Positions 35,603-47,230 of a stretch of 64,000 nucleotides of DNA are shown piece after piece. The stretch is from Henckelia pumila (taxonomy: Eukaryota; Streptophyta; Magnoliopsida; Lamiales; Gesneriaceae). Below the pieces are notes generated by a model that saw nothing but the letters and a program-made list of their open reading frames with translations, was not told where the DNA came from and ran no database searches. The position numbers and the translations under genes were made by a program. The stretch's first letter is position 1; each line of letters opens with the position of its first letter. The stretch is taken from assembly GCF_033568475.1 (NCBI RefSeq), contig NC_133120.1, forward strand, positions 96,924,151 through 96,988,150. The letters run 5' to 3'.

Positions 35603-36305
35603 AACAAAATAAACAAATACTGAGTTTTCAATCTAATCATCTCGTGAATAGGTAAAACGTTAGTTCTCTTTTGTTGAATCATTACAATTACCAGCAAAAG
35701 AGAAGTTTTTTTTTTTTATATAAATAAAACATGAAGTGAGTTGAAGGTTCTTAATCGGACCGTAGATAGAAAGAGATAATTATTGAATAAAATATTTTGG
35801 TGTTTTTAAAAATAATTATTATTATAAACTCATCTTTTATATGATAGGCTAAATGTAGTTTATATGTATATATATGTAATTAAGTGTATTTAACAATATA
35901 ATGATTAATTTTTTTAAAATAACATGATTTTGATAAGAAATACCAAATTAAAACTTAATATACTGTAATTGATTAGGACTAAAGATATCCTATTTACCTA
36001 TTTTCCATCTCTAATTCTTCACTTTTCGGTTTATCATTTACTAAATGAAAACGACTATTGTGTTGGTCACTTTTGACTATATTTTTAATTAAATATTTTA
36101 AATATTAGAACTTGTCCATGAGATCTATATTTACCAGAAATATAAAACTTTAATATATGAAGAAGAAGAAAAAAAATAAAAAATTGAATGTTATTTATCA
36201 TATTTTTCAATTCAATTGGGCAGAAACATGAAAGTTAAACCCAAATCAGAGTTGGACCTGGACATTCTCGTTTTTACTAGTGGTTGTACTGGTGCACTTT
36301 GGAGT
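34489..36305. other. AT-rich intergenic region
   Basis: It contains a CA-rich microsatellite (about 34514-34540) and an (ATT)n run (35570-35599). A 96-codon open frame at 35260-35550 has no recognisable domain and is not supported as a gene. Confidence 0.5.
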
Positions 36306-36306
36306 C

Positions 36307-36373
36307 GGCCCAGCCCAACAAATTGGCGAGACAGCTGGGGTTATATAAGCAGATTCGCAGTTCACCGCCAAAA
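36307..36373 (+). promoter_or_regulatory. Core promoter with site II-like, TATA and E2F-like motifs
   Basis: Two GCCCA cores in GGCCCAGCCCAAC (36307-36319) resemble site II elements of genes active in dividing cells. A TATA box (TTATATAAG, 36341-36349) lies about 117 bp before the start codon. CCGCCAAAA (36365-36373) is the reverse complement of an E2F-type TTTTGGCGG. The combination suggests expression in cycling or meiotic cells; inference only. Confidence 0.5.
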
Positions 36374-36465
36374 TCACTACTAGTTCAGTCAAATTCAAAT
36401 ATTAGTAGCCGAAACAACTGCAGCAGCGATCGTGCGGGGAAGAATCAAAGCCTAGAAGATTAGCA

Positions 36466-38467
36466 ATGTCAGCAGAAAAGACAATCTCCAAACGAGTGTT
36501 GGAGTCGAATAATCTGAAACGAAAGCGAGTCATAGTCGACGATGATTTTGATGCCGCTATATCCAAGTTGGCTTCTGTTTTGCGATTACTATGATCGTGT
36601 TTTAAAAAATTCCATGAAATGATGTGATTTTTGTATGAAAATCCAGTGATATCAAAGGAATTTTGAGTGCTCTTCAGCATATCAAGGAGAAAGCGCAAAA
36701 GGATGGTCAGAAGAAGAACGAGGAGACTATTTCGAGGCGAGACTCTGCATATCTCTTTAGATCTAACAATTTATTCATGTTTCTGCATTGATTCTACGAT
36801 ATGATTAGAATGTGCTGAAAATTATTACGAAGTAGTTGATCTTTATAGCTCCTTGTTAGCTATTTTTAGATCTCAAATTTTGGAGTATTTGGATCTCTTT
36901 ACGTGTAGAAGAATGTTCCAAAACTACCGTGATTCTAGATTTCTGTAGTTAACAGAGGATAAATTTAGTTAATTATCTGTGCAAATAGAACATCAATAAG
37001 GCTGATAACGTGGAAACGCTTACCAGGTCCTTTCCATCATGTGTTCAGAAATTTCACTGGTAAAGGAACCTTGGTATCTATATCTTTACCCTGAATCACA
37101 GCATGTTAGTTCAAAGGAATATGAACGCATATCAATCAATTTTTGGGGAACATAAATTCTAAGCATACTTCAGCAGCTTACATGAATTCAAATAATTTAT
37201 TCATTGTTGATTATGTTGGGAGAGTGTGCACGCATCACAGAGAGAAAATAAGGTCAAACTCATGTCCATGGCTTTTGTTTTATCTCTTTTTCCCCCCTTG
37301 ACATAAATAGCTTCAAATCAGAATTGTGCTCTTGCAGATAAATAAACTTGCTTAATAATGAGTGATCATGTTCTTATGCATATCACACAATTGGTGAAAT
37401 GCTAGGTCACCTTGATAATCTTTAAAATTTCAAGCCATTTGATGACCTTATATGTGATTTTCCTCACAGTGTGTCTTCAGAGATCAAGTCAAGTTTCGAT
37501 GAATTGAAATCAAAGTTTGAGAAAGAAAGGTGATAGCACGTTTGTGAGCATATAGTTAGTTATCTCACTCTTGCCTGTCATTAACTTTGGGACACTTCAT
37601 CAACCATGTCTTTTATTGACAGGCAAAACTTTGCAAAGACACTCTACAAGAGCTCAAAAGAGGTGACACACACTGAGAAATGAAAGGGACTTTTCTGAGT
37701 ATTTTAAAATCATTTCGCTTTCCTTGCTTCAGTTTGAATGCATGTATTCCCTGGATCCTTGCAGTGTGAGAATCTACTGAAGAACGAGACAGCCAAGTTT
37801 CAAGAAACTTTTGAGAAGTTCTGCAAGGAGAAAGCTACGCATCTGCAGGCCTTGAAAGGTATTTCCTATGCGTATAATCCATTCATCTCTGACCATATAA
37901 AGAGTGCCTGATTTGTGTTATACTTCGGTCTTGACAGATGTGATCTCCAAGTATGAAGGAGAGAAGGAACGATTGTTCATACGATACGAACAACTAAGTG
38001 AGAGATCTTTTATAATAATCTATTTAGTATTTCTTACCATAAACCTAAATGCATAAGTAGACATTAAAATATGATTACATCTTTCTTGAATGCTCTCAGG
38101 AAAGAAAGAGAAGAATATGTTAAATGAACATGAGAAATCAAGCGCTGCAAGAATAGGCCAATTGGAGGAGTCACTGAAGAAGAAAAAGCAGGTGACATAT
38201 ATATATTCCTTTTGCTTTGTCATCTATATCCATATATGGAAATAAAAGAATAACAATAACTACTTAGGCATGTTTCATGTGCATAGTAATGTAACAAACA
38301 ATCAATAGAACATGGATGATTTGTAACTCGCTGTAGGATGAAGTTTAATTGAACGTAGATTCGTCTGTGTTATTTTGCAGGATGATAAAACATTCAGCAT
38401 TCTAAGGAAGACTCTGGGCTCTTTTCTTGGTAACGCTTCAGACGAGGACTTCCCACCTGATGACTGA
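36466..38467 (+). CDS. Small coiled-coil protein, possibly related to meiotic axis proteins
   Basis: Eight exons: 36466-36566, 36647-36736, 37470-37529, 37623-37662, 37765-37858, 37938-37997, 38100-38191, 38381-38467; 207 residues. A basic nuclear-signal-like cluster (NNLKRKR) is followed by an acidic patch (VDDDFDAA). From about residue 36 to 175 the chain is almost continuous helix with heptad spacing (SFDELKSKFEKERQNFAKTL...). The end is LGSFLGNASDEDFPPDD. Lengths and phases are consistent throughout. The first intron uses a weak donor (AA|GTTGGC), and the second appears to use a GC donor (AG|GCGAGA). The layout recalls the C-terminal coiled coil of ASY3/SYCP3-like axis proteins, but I cannot confirm the family. 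Confidence 0.75.
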
Positions 38468-39049
38468 AAGTTGCTTTTCCGATCAATGGTCTGTCCTGTC
38501 CTTCTGACATATGGCACTTCCACTGATGCTTTAATAACTACACACCTTGTAAATTTCCATAAGTTCTTTAAACTAGTTATTGTCGGGACAAGATTGAATT
38601 TCCTTTTGATTATTTCCTCGACAAATTTCATAGTAAAACCAGAAACGTTATTTCTCCCTTGATGAGTTGATGTCCAATTACAAAAAAAGGTGATATACTT
38701 TTAAAAATTCAAACTACAGCATGAACAATTTGCCTTGCTAGTTGCAGCGTAGTCGATAGGCGAATTTAATTGTGATATAAATGTATGCAAGTCAGTTTTG
38801 GGTAATTCAAAATTTAAGTTTAAATCACTTCTCCTGATCTTTGAACAAGACCAATGTATATAGTATATAGTATATACATATACATGATAATCTCCATACA
38901 TAAATTACTGACAAAGTCAAAGGAGGCAAAAGAGTGGAAAAAAAAGAGTGAGGCCCCCATTCTAAGTTCTTAACCGGTGAGTAGTTGAACTGACAAGACA
39001 AGTTGATTCAACGGTTCTCAGCCCGTTGGCTCTCTTTTTTTAAAAAAAA

Positions 39050-39106
<57 letters not shown>

Positions 39107-39915
39107 TTTTAACATATGAAAGAGTTGCAAGAATGTGAGTATATTACGTGAGCACTAACTCTATGAAAACGCTACGAACCAAACCTTCATTAATTGTAAT
39201 GTATTCTAGATTCCACAACTTGCATCATATAAGTCAATTGGTTTTTAAGAAAGATTTAACTTTTTGTGAAAGCTAAATTCAACAAGATACGAATTGAGTA
39301 TTGATACGTCTAATTTTTTTTTTTAATGATGGTTGGCAATTTAGATTGTGTTTAAAAAATATATAAAATGAATTTAATCAGTTTCTTACAATCCTAAAAC
39401 TATAACTTGAAAATTGACACCCCTAACTATCCGAGTCTTGGCGTCACGGTTGAGCAGAATTCTGCATTCTCATTAAAATATTTCAAATAAAAAAATGGCA
39501 AAAATGCATGCCACCTATTGGTTATGTAAGCTTAAATAGACACATAATTATTTCATATATTCATTATCAGGGTCAAACATTTTTCACTTGAACGTGTAAG
39601 TCAAATTCCGAAAATTATAAGAATAAATATGTCATCATGTTTTTATTTTATAATAATATTATATAGTATAATATATATCATTATTGCCTACCTTTTTCAT
39701 TAGGTTACCAAGAATATAAGGACCCCTCCAAGATTTTCAAGAAGACAGAGTTCACCTCCCAACTTATCAGCCTTTCCTAACACACAATTTTATATCTTAA
39801 TCCTAACCCTCTTTGCCAAAATATTTCAACTTTAAATATCTTTATACACTTCTAGTGTTAGTTCACAATTTTCATTTGTTTAAAAAATATTTAACCTCCG
39901 TATTCATTATAATTG
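38468..39915. other. AT-rich spacer with microsatellites
   Basis: A (TTA)n followed by (TTTA)n tract spans about 39050-39110. Otherwise this is the 3' UTR of the coiled-coil gene, AT-rich spacer, and the upstream region of the CASP-like gene. No other coding signal. Confidence 0.5.
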
Positions 39916-41002
39916 ATGGGTTTAGATTATAAAGGCAGGATTCCCATGTTTGTGCTGAGGCTGGTGGCCTTGGCTGCCTTAGTTACTGCAACATTGATCA
40001 TGGTCACAAGCCATGACTCGGCTGAATTTTTTAGCATCAAATTCGAAGCCAATTACAAGAAATCACCGGCTTTCAAGTAAGTTCATGACCATTTCATTTC
40101 ACCTGCCAATTAGTTTTATAGCCTTATACTGTCATTAATGAATATTATCAAATTAAACTATCTCTTTGTTTGAACTAGGAGCGGATAATCGTGTTTTCTA
40201 TCAGGTTATTTAAAAAAAAAATGGACATTTGATAGTAACATTTGATATTATCAAACCATCACTTTGTTTGAACTGAATTGAAAACGCAGAATCGTGTTTT
40301 AATTCTATCAGATTATTAGAAAAATAGACGTTTGATTGTTATAACATTTGACATTTGTGCAGCTATTTTGTAATAATGAATGCAATAGCAAGTGGCTACA
40401 CCTTTATACTATCCTTTCTCCCGGCTAAGACTTCTTACGACCACGTGGTCTTGGTTCTCGATTTAGTAAGCTTAGTTTGATTGTTAATCTTTATTTTCTT
40501 TATTTTGCAAATACTTGTGGAATAAAAAAGGGAAAAAGGGCTTTTTGCAATTGTATTTTTGCATTTTCTCTCCATTCTGTGAGTATATTGTCAACACACC
40601 TCTGATATTTTGGCTACGAAAATATATTTTCGAACATTAGTTGACCTACTGTATGGATGTGACAAAACCCACGCAAATTAAAATAAAAAATAATAGTAAT
40701 ACGTGTCATAAACAAAAATATTCTATTTTGCGATTGAAAAAAGTTGTATTTGTCCCTATTTTGGTTGATAGGTTATGACATTATTGCTGGATTCTAGCAT
40801 ATCGGCATGTTTGGCTATTGGCCAATTGGGGAAGAATGGAAATAGCAATGCTGGTTGGCTACCAATTTGCGGCCAAGTTCCTAAATTTTGTGACCATGTT
40901 ACGGCTGCTCTTATTGCTGGCTTCGTGGCTTCAATTATTTATCTTATCATAGTTATTTACTCTCTTCATAATCTCATTAATTTACTCGCTCTAAAGTCTT
41001 AG
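39916..41002 (+). CDS. CASP-like membrane protein (CASPL1C type)
   Basis: Three exons: 39916-40076, 40363-40465, 40772-41002; 164 residues. Four membrane helices are expected: about residues 14-32 ([17 protein letters not shown]), 55-75, 86-105 and 134-157. The MARVEL/CASP hallmarks are visible: a conserved Arg at the start of helix 1 (VLRLVA) and Asp residues at helix 3 ([12 protein letters not shown]). The extracellular loop 2 holds [15 protein letters not shown] with two Cys. CASPs build membrane scaffolds for lignin deposition in the root endodermis; CASP-like members occur in other tissues and most have no known role. Subgroup 1C is inferred from loop sequence and size. The gene converges with PHO2, about 890 bp apart. 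Confidence 0.9.
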
Positions 41003-41891
41003 ATTCGAACAATTCTTCATTTTAATCATGCACATTTCCTTTTTGACTTTTTGTCCTTAATTATTTGTGAATTATTGCATGTACTTCTTGTGAGTTTGTG
41101 TCCAACCATGTTATATTGTACAACTTTGAATTGTGACCATGTTACGGCTGCTCTATATATGCTAACTATATATTGAGTTGAAGATTTTGTGACGCACGTA
41201 CATGTATAATATGGCAACGACAAAAATGTAATTTCTCCTTAGAAATTAAAATTTGTTGTAATATTGCCATTGCGATGAAGGGCTGGTAAAATTTTGCATG
41301 TGTGTACACAATCTCGCTAATATGTTGGAATTTGCAATGGGAAAAAAAAGTTAATGGCCTAAAACTGTGAATTAATTACTGATTCGACCAAAAAACAAAT
41401 AAAAAACGAAAAATATGTAAATTCCATGATTAAAATAATGTAATTTCCCCATTGCGGTATATTCATGTGTACTTGCATGCACGCATATATGTCTAGAACT
41501 TTGTTACCACAATAATATATTGCCATGATATATCAAAATGAATAATGTTAAAAAATATTCATCAACTTAAAAAAATATATACATGCAGATCACTAAAAAT
41601 CAAAACTCGTCCATATATATTCTGGGAAATTTATTCCAAGCCATAATTTTTCACGAACACACCGACAATAATACTGCATTCCTTCTACAGGTTCTTACAA
41701 ATCAGCACAGAGCAAACTTAATTAAACTAACCTACACACATTATCATACATTATTCAAGGCTCCAAAATGTTTTACACCTCATGTTACATATATATATGT
41801 AGAGTATTTCTCTCTAGATATATGAACAAGAAGTGTAACACCACGTTGGAACAAAAGATCAGAACGGAACCACACAAAAGATAATAGTTAT
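41003..41891. other. Convergent 3' spacer
   Basis: AT-rich DNA holding the 3' ends of the CASP-like and PHO2 genes. A 24-bp copy of CASP-like coding sequence lies at 41131-41154, described in the findings. No further gene. Confidence 0.6.
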
Positions 41892-44800
41892 TTATACACA
41901 TACATTGCCAGAGAATGCTTCCACAAGCCTCGGATAGAGCTTGCCCAGCATAATCTTGAATCCAGTCGAGCTTCCTTTGCGATTTTCTTGTTCAGTTTCC
42001 CTGATGCTGAACGGATAACCTATTGGAGCTCCTTCCATATATGCCTTACAAGCCAATAAAATACTGCTGCCTCGTCGACTAAAGTGTTCCTTGACGAGTC
42101 CCTCAAAATGCTGTTCGAAAATTTGACAGAACTGAGTTCCAAATTCAAGAATTCATACACAAGACCAGACTTGGTAGATTAACAATATACCTTAGGTGGT
42201 TTGCGTAGTATGTATAACATGGATGTGCAGCTGAGAATAAAAGCATTTTCGTTGTAGTTGAGGGAGTTCTTTTCGCCCTCGGGTTTCCCTATCTGAGAAT
42301 CATATCCCGCCTCATTGAAATAAGGCTTTTCATTTAGCACCAGGGCCTGAAGAGAGAGGAGGACTTGAAGTATTGTGGACGATCCTGGATTCCAAATTTC
42401 GGTATCTGCTCCATTCCATGTGTTGAGAAGACTCAGACACACTTTTCCGGATTCGTACAAATTAGGATTGATCCGAAGTCCACCAGAGTTATAGTGCACC
42501 ATCTGCATGAATATGGAGTTCATAAATAGTGCAACTTCTTCACTAAGATGTATACAAGTAAAAATATTTGCTTACTGGTGGATCGTTGGGATATTGTGGA
42601 GGTAGATGGACATCAAAAAAAAATAATCCATCATGATACGGAGTCCCGGCACTCCCAACAACTGCTGCCCTAAGCAAGTCCATCCTATCCTCATACACAC
42701 GTGCATAAATCGTTTCTGTCAAGAACATAGAAAAGCCATATTTCAGTGTTTCTCTGTTTATTGGATGATAGGACGGATTTTCCAAATAAATTAACTTCAA
42801 GAATATATCATCAGATATCTAAAGCCACCAAGAATGTGCATGGCCGGCTCCATGGGGCAAGGGAGACAGCGGCCCCTTCTTAAATTTTTAGGTGAAAAAT
42901 ATCCTTACTTTATAAAAAAATTGTAAACAGTAAAATATCGTTTAAGCCCTTTGATCATCATTAACCAACTCATGTTAGAAGAGTACATGAAAAGAAATTG
43001 TCTTCCTTCTTTATCGAATATATATGTTATCAATTATTTTCAAAAATTTTAAGTCACAAGGGACATTGTAAGATCTGAAATTAAAAACTATTTTTTATAT
43101 TTCGTTATTTTATTTTAATATTTATTGTGGATGATTTTATACACACATGTGTGTGTGTGCGCTTTGGTTTTTTACCCTTAATAAAAGTTCGGGATCCCCC
43201 CCTGAGAATGCAGGACTTCTCAGTTCTCACCTGGAAGATTTTTCTCCAGAATGTTCCATTCTTGGTGAACCTTTTTCAGCCAACCTCTTTTCATCTGTGT
43301 ATGTCAGAACAAAATTAACAAATAAAACTGAACCAAGAGTTGGACAAGAGAACTGGTTTTATCAACTTATATTTCTTTCTGTTACCTGGGAACACTGAAG
43401 GCCCGTTCCTGATGCATTGACAAAGTGGTGTTCCGAGCAACCACTAACAATATCAAACTGCTTTAAAAGATTTGGATGCTTGCTGCAAGATGGTGATGCG
43501 GTATCACCACTTGATTCTTTACTTTCTTCTGAAGTAATTGTTTGATGTGTCTCCGAGTCATCTATCATCAGAAGCTGGCCACCGGCATGCATATTGCAAA
43601 GTTCCAAGGCATCCTCCCCCTTGGGTTTCCCATGATTTCTCTCATCCGTAGATGTGTATCTATATGCGCCAACTAATGCTGTACTTAGAGACTGAAATAG
43701 GCTTGAAGTAATACTAGTGCAGACACTAAGAGCAGCTTCAGAAAAGGAAATTGAGCCAGGGTCCTTTGAATTGACGTGATCCAAACCTAGCATATCCTGG
43801 CAGGTATGTTTACCTTCAGCACTTGCAAGTTTTGTGAACTTAAACATTAACTTTCTTTTGGAAAGAAATTTTGTTTGCAAAAATGGCATGGTTATTTACC
43901 CTGATTGCCACAGGTTTTACGTTTTTGAAAGTGTAAGATAGCACAAATTCATGCAACATACATAAAGGGAGAGAGTACCCTGGTGCTACCTTTACTTCAT
44001 GGCCTAACGACTGGTTATCCTTCACTTGAATAACCTCATTCGGTTGAAGGACATTTTCACCACTGTGCATAGGAGTAGAAGTCGTCCCTTCACACTTATC
44101 AACCTGATAGATCTCATATGGGGCAACCTGTTATGATGTTGAATATTGAATTAGTACTTAAAGAATAGCAAAAATACAAGTCTTTGAATTTAATACCGAA
44201 GCTGCAGAATTTTAACAACAAAGTATCGAGAATGCATACCTTACTTATGGCACCTGTAGCCCATTTTACTTCAATATCTCCATTTCTTATATCAATTATG
44301 ATCCCAATAAGAGATAAGAAATTACTTCTGAGATATTCAGCCTGATCGCTGCCATTTTCAAGGTCAGAGTTTGTCAACGAGCTACAATCTGTGACACCAC
44401 CAACACACCCGCTCTTCCTAAAAACAGCCTCACCTAGGCTGTACTCATAACCTGGATGTTTCATCAATTCGTAAGCACTCACAATCTCTTCCACCTGTAT
44501 TTTTTCATCAAAAGTTCCATTCGCAGAGGACTTGCACCATTTCACCTTTACCATTCGTTCTTTACAATCCACACATCTGACAATACCTAATTTTTTGTTT
44601 TCACAAGCCTGCAAATTGTCAATCGTTCCCTTTTCCAGCACAAATGAATCGGGAAAAAAATCATGGACATCAAGAATATTGACTGGGTGTAGTGTGCATG
44701 ATTCAAGTCCTAGTGATTGGCTGCCATCCTGCCACTGTACATCAACCATAGTCTTTGTCTTCACAATAACAGCTGTCTTACTCTCGCTTGCTGTTTCAGA

Positions 44801-45604
44801 CTTCTTATTTCCCTCACCCAGCCGAGACGTGTATAAGCTTGGCAAACTCTGCTCATTTGGAAGAACACACCAATCACCAAGTTGCCAATCTTCATGGGGG
44901 AAACATGGCAAAAACGATAAATCTTTTGAATTTTGCAAACGAGGGGGAGCAGGCCATTTAGCACCGTTAATGCCAACACAATCAAGCCAATCAACATACA
45001 CAAATCCAGTATCAACTTTGCAGATGGTTCCTAAATCTCGTTTACCCCTTCTGTCACCACACAACCAATTAGTTGACTTAGATAGAGAAGACTCAACCTG
45101 AACTCTTTGTCCGGGATAGAAAGGATACTGGGGATCTTCGACTAAATCTGGAGATAAGGAAATAATCTTCTCTGGGCCGTTGGCCATAAATTGGCTCTGC
45201 CTACCATCGTCAAATGAGATGGTCACACTGTCAACTATCTTTTCGACTTTTCCGAGCCAGATTCCACAAATGACAAAGTCGTTAACTGAAATGGGACGTA
45301 TTTTCTGGAGTTTTTCAGAACTGATATTATGAATTTTGCTTCCACAAATTGTTTCCAAGTCCACCATCATGTGGACATTGATGACCTTTCCCATTTGCCC
45401 CGAGGGGTCAGATGTCATGCAAACTATGTCCCCATGCAGGTATCGGGGCTCAAACAAAAGAAAATCATTAATCTTTTCGATGGTTTCCTCAAGACTTGAA
45501 AATATAGAACGGGCCTGCTCTCCATATAAGGATTCAAGGTCGTCCTGATCATCAGAACTGCTGGTTTCGCTGTGGCTATCGAAATCACTGAGTAGAGAAT
45601 CCAT
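41892..45604 (-). CDS. PHO2: PHO2 / UBC24, phosphate-homeostasis ubiquitin-conjugating enzyme E2
   Basis: Coding exons in transcript order: 45604-44240, 44127-43990, 43796-43386, 43294-43231, 42715-42576, 42502-42191, 42110-41892; 882 residues, close to Arabidopsis PHO2 (907). The start at 45604 gives MDSLLSDFDSHS, acidic like PHO2. The long N-terminal part has repeated small beta domains (YPGQRVQVESSLS, WQLGDWCVLP, VKVKWCKS). The E2 core is C-terminal: VYEDRMDLLRAAVVG, GLFFFD, LPPQYPNDPPMVHYNSGG, and catalytic Cys728 in GKVCLSLLNTW. The E2 acts at endomembranes on PHO1 and PHT1 phosphate transporters to limit phosphate loading. The leader carries two miR399 sites. Exon 2 may instead end at 43900, adding 30 residues. 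UBC23 is the nearest alternative, but the motifs fit PHO2 better. Confidence 0.93.
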
Positions 45605-45739
45605 GGTACTGTTTCTTGATAGACAGATGCGGCAGTCCACGAAAGATAATATCAACTATAGAAAGATTTTTGCAGGTTACCCTTACGGTTTATCCCTGCT
45701 TGTAATCCATCTATTTATAGTTTCTCCAGGATGGAGAAA

Positions 45740-45760
45740 TGCCAAAGGAGATTTGCCCAC
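45740..45760 (-). promoter_or_regulatory. miR399 target site 1 in the PHO2 leader
   Basis: The plus strand reads TGCCAAAGGAGATTTGCCC, identical to the first 19 bases of miR399, so the PHO2 transcript has the full complement; only the last two positions differ. The site lies about 140 bp upstream of the start codon. miR399 is induced by phosphate starvation and represses PHO2 through its 5' UTR. Confidence 0.9.
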
Positions 45761-46073
45761 GAAGGGAATACAGAGGAAGTCCTTTCAAAACTCTGGTTCC
45801 CAACGGAGATTGTACAAAAAAAAAAGGTAGCACAAAGTTCCACCAATAGATCAGACGTTAACAAAAGAAATTCCAGATCAGCAATCAAAACAATTGGAGT
45901 TCATTCTCACGAGTACTGGAAATTTCTTACTGCCCTCCGCAGCTATTGACGCAAACTGGCACGGCCTAGCTTGGGGAACTTCAAATTAACCAAAGGACTT
46001 TTAAGCTGAACTATTGGAAGAGAATATATATAGTTGAATGGCTTGAAAGAGTATTCTTTCTGAAGCCAAGAAT

Positions 46074-46094
46074 TGCCAAAGGAGATTTGCCCCA
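46074..46094 (-). promoter_or_regulatory. miR399 target site 2 in the PHO2 leader
   Basis: This has the same 19-base identity to miR399 as site 1, 334 bp further upstream, with one of the two remaining positions able to form a G:U pair. A degenerate interrupted third copy (gccaaag...gagatttgcc) lies at about 46131-46150. Confidence 0.9.
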
Positions 46095-47230
46095 AGTGTA
46101 GCCAATTTTCAGTTAGCTCCACTCTACGCCAAAGCACTGAGATTTGCCTCTCAAACAAGAAAAATGAAAGTTCAGGCTAACATCAATTAAGAAATGGACA
46201 GTAACAGAAATCTGATTTTATTGTCTGCAGCAAGACACTGGATATCTTGGCTTGTTTGAGTAACCATTCTTGTCAACCAGTATGTTTAGCATGTCAAGCT
46301 ATGCATATCATGAAACCTGCATATGCGCCACATAGTAAAGTAGATAATGTAAGCAAAGAACCCACTCAACGCACTTTCAATCTACACAATTTCCGCTTTG
46401 TTCTCCATAAACAAGCATTTAAGTACTAAAGCTATTAACTCAGATATCACAAGAAGTGTAAAACAAAGATAAATCCAGGAAATAACAGGTAAAAAAATGG
46501 CATAACTAAAATCTCCACAAATGAAAATAATCTCTCTATTACACTGATCGAGTATAGAAACGAAAGATCAATTACTTCAAATGAAATCAATACAATTGAC
46601 ATAAATGAAATTCTCACGAATCCTTGACAAGTTTCATTATCCCGTCTGTATAAATAACACTAAAAAACAACACATGCATCCACATCAAAATGAATACATG
46701 AACATCAGGATCTTCACGTTCAATCCTAGACGAAACTCCTCGTGTAAATTATGAAAAGAAATGGCATTCCAAAGAAAATAACAACAAAAGATTTAAAAAC
46801 TAATCATAAGAAATTAAAATAAAAATAAATCTCAAGATGATAAAAAGCTTACCTTTTTATAATTTTACGGAGAGAAACACTTGGAACCCAAAAGAAGAAC
46901 GGTACCAAATGTAGCCAGACAATACTGAATCAGAAACAACCTCCACCAAAAGCTGTCAGAATCCAAGAAAATGGAGCACTGGTCACCACCAAGATAATTT
47001 TCTCCCACTTTGTTCAGCTCTTAGCATTATCTTGGCAATTTACCCGCAATTTCTTGGCCAGAGTCCACAGCAAAAAAAGAAAAACAAAGGCAGATGATGG
47101 GAAAAAAATGGTTTCGACGTAAAAAAGAAAAAAAGCAAAAGCAAAAGCTCGAGGGAATTTAGAGAGGCCAGCAAGACACCCTCCAAATTCCCTCCATTAA
47201 TCCATTTTTGCAGGTCTCAAACATGGCAAA

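Larger units (their letters stand above)
45605..47230 (-). promoter_or_regulatory. PHO2: PHO2 5' leader and proximal promoter
   Basis: PHO2 genes have a long, spliced 5' UTR. The stretch upstream of the start codon is less AT-rich than its flanks up to about 47200 and contains the two miR399 sites plus short upstream ATGs. The transcription start and leader introns cannot be fixed from sequence alone. Confidence 0.6.

Noticed and set aside
44532-45101. 189-codon plus-strand open frame
   Set aside because: Antisense to the first PHO2 coding exon; no domain visible.
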